Positions 5,157 to 5,977 of a stretch of 5,977 bases of DNA are shown piece after piece. Under the pieces are notes generated by a model. It saw only the letters and a program-made list of their open reading frames with translations. It ran no database searches and was not told where the DNA came from. The position numbers and the translations under genes were made by a program. Numbering within the stretch: the first letter of the stretch is position 1; each line of letters begins with the position of its first letter. This stretch comes from Candidatus Portiera sp. (lineage in GTDB: Bacteria; Pseudomonadota; Gammaproteobacteria; CBDBNL01; JAAOII01), in the NCBI GenBank assembly GCA_015163845.1, contig JAAOII010000136.1, positions 1-5,977 on the forward strand, given 5' to 3'.

Positions 5157-5977
5157 TGCCAAACTTCATCCATTTGTCATATCTTGAGTTGACAATGGAC
5201 GTTGCTTCGCGGTTGTCAAACTCTTTCAATGATGCAAGAACTCTTTGTTTGACTTGAGGATAAACATCGTTAGGTTTGCGATGAGCTCCTCCTTGTGGCT
5301 CTTGAATAATCTCGTCAACTAAACCATTTTGTTTAAGTTTAGGTGCAGTCATTGCCATGGCTTGGGCTGCGACATTGGCATATTTGGCATCACGCCATAA
5401 GATAGAGGCACAACCCTCAGGAGAAATGACAGAATATACTGAATGTTGTAACATCAATAATTTATCACAGACCCCCACAGCAAGAGCCCCTCCAGATCCG
5501 CCTTCACCAATTACAATACTAATTATGGGAACTTTTAAGCGCGACATGACCATTAGATTACGGGCTATTGCCTCGCTCTGGCCTCTCTCTTCAGCACCTA
5601 TGCCAGGATAAGCGCCAGGAGTGTCAATAAAAGTAATTATGGGGAGATTAAATTTCTCTGCTAATTGCATCAGACGCAATGCTTTGCGATAACCCTCGGG
5701 CTTGGGCATGCCAAAATTGTGCTTAACTTTGCCAGTGACTTCGCGACCCTTCTCTTGTCCTAAAACCATCACGGGTTTACCATCAATACGTGCCAGAAAA
5801 CCCATTAAGGCACAATCATCTGCATATTGGCGGTCGCCATGTAATTCGTCTTGATCGGAGAATAGGTTTTTTAGATAGTCCAAGAAATAAGGTCTTGATG
5901 GATGTCTAGCTATTTGGACAATCTGCCAATCGGTTAAGCTGGAGAATACTTTGCCAGTAACTACATCCAACTGCTCC
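5149..5977 (-). CDS. accA: Acetyl-CoA carboxylase carboxyltransferase subunit alpha, 5'-truncated
   Basis: AccA pairs with AccD to form the cytosolic carboxyltransferase that moves CO2 from biotin-BCCP to acetyl-CoA, giving malonyl-CoA for fatty acid synthesis. The frame is open to the window edge (EQLDVVTGKVF...), so TTG at 5970 is not the start; by comparison with E. coli AccA (319 residues) roughly 45-50 N-terminal residues are missing. Conserved segments in order: ARHPSRPYFLDYL, HGDRQYADD, KHNFGMPKPEGYRKALRLM, FIDTPGAYPGIGAEERGQSE, IGEGGSGGALA with the oxyanion-type glycines, VISPEGCASILWRDA, and PQGGAHRKP. The usual ILWKSADKA appears as ILWRDAKYA, a mild divergence. It lies directly upstream of miaA in the same frame, with TAA at 5151-5149 as the boundary, so the two are probably cotranscribed and translationally linked. 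Confidence 0.96.
   Translation of the reverse strand, partial: EQLDVVTGKVFSSLTDWQIVQIARHPSRPYFLDYLKNLFSDQDELHGDRQYADDCALMGFLARIDGKPVMVLGQEKGREVTGKVKHNFGMPKPEGYRKALRLMQLAEKFNLPIITFIDTPGAYPGIGAEERGQSEAIARNLMVMSRLKVPIISIVIGEGGSGGALAVGVCDKLLMLQHSVYSVISPEGCASILWRDAKYANVAAQAMAMTAPKLKQNGLVDEIIQEPQGGAHRKPNDVYPQVKQRVLASLKEFDNREATSIVNSRYDKWMKFGNV

Noticed and set aside
5968..5970. TTG as the start of accA
   Set aside because: The frame continues to the window edge (EQL before it) and the family has about 45 more N-terminal residues.

Overview
The window looks like a piece of a proteobacterial chromosome of moderate to low GC. HisC, AccA and MiaA all resemble beta- or gammaproteobacterial versions (HisC with NNPTGNLF and LPYNINSLT, AccA with a full ISPEGCASILW segment, MiaA with a DIGSAKP/HHLIDI segment). 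I cannot name a genus.

Layout from left to right: (1) the 3' part of hisC (+), cut by the window edge; (2) a two-gene type II restriction-modification cassette on the minus strand, with a putative PD-(D/E)XK endonuclease (3061-2282) followed by an overlapping TSPPY-type DNA methyltransferase (2291-1044); (3) rsmG (+), divergent from the cassette; (4) a short convergent gap that holds a second copy of the rsmG 3' end and a GC-rich palindrome; (5) miaA and then accA, both on the minus strand with accA upstream, accA being cut by the right edge.

The core genes act in histidine biosynthesis (HisC), 16S rRNA m7G527 modification (RsmG), tRNA A37 isopentenylation (MiaA) and the carboxyltransferase step of malonyl-CoA synthesis (AccA). 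The cassette between hisC and rsmG is visibly more AT-rich than its neighbours (hand counts of single 60-base lines: 15 GC in the methylase against 25 in hisC and 30 in accA), which suggests horizontal acquisition. The endonuclease has an SLK-x3-RER signature like that of the CCGG/CCNGG-recognising endonucleases (Ecl18kI/NgoMIV/SgrAI type), so its target may contain CC/GG.

The most notable oddity is the start of miaA. The reading frame has an intact MiaA N-terminus but no ATG, GTG or TTG start. It is in phase with accA and separated from it only by accA's TAA. An ATG overlapping the accA stop would reach the MiaA frame if an A5 tract had one more A. This may be a real frameshift, slippage, an unusual start, or a sequence error. 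Other oddities are the repeat of the rsmG 3' end about 100 bp downstream, an extra segment inside RsmG, and a 12-bp tandem repeat in the C-terminal extension of MiaA. No RNA genes, CRISPR arrays, transposases or convincing terminators were seen.
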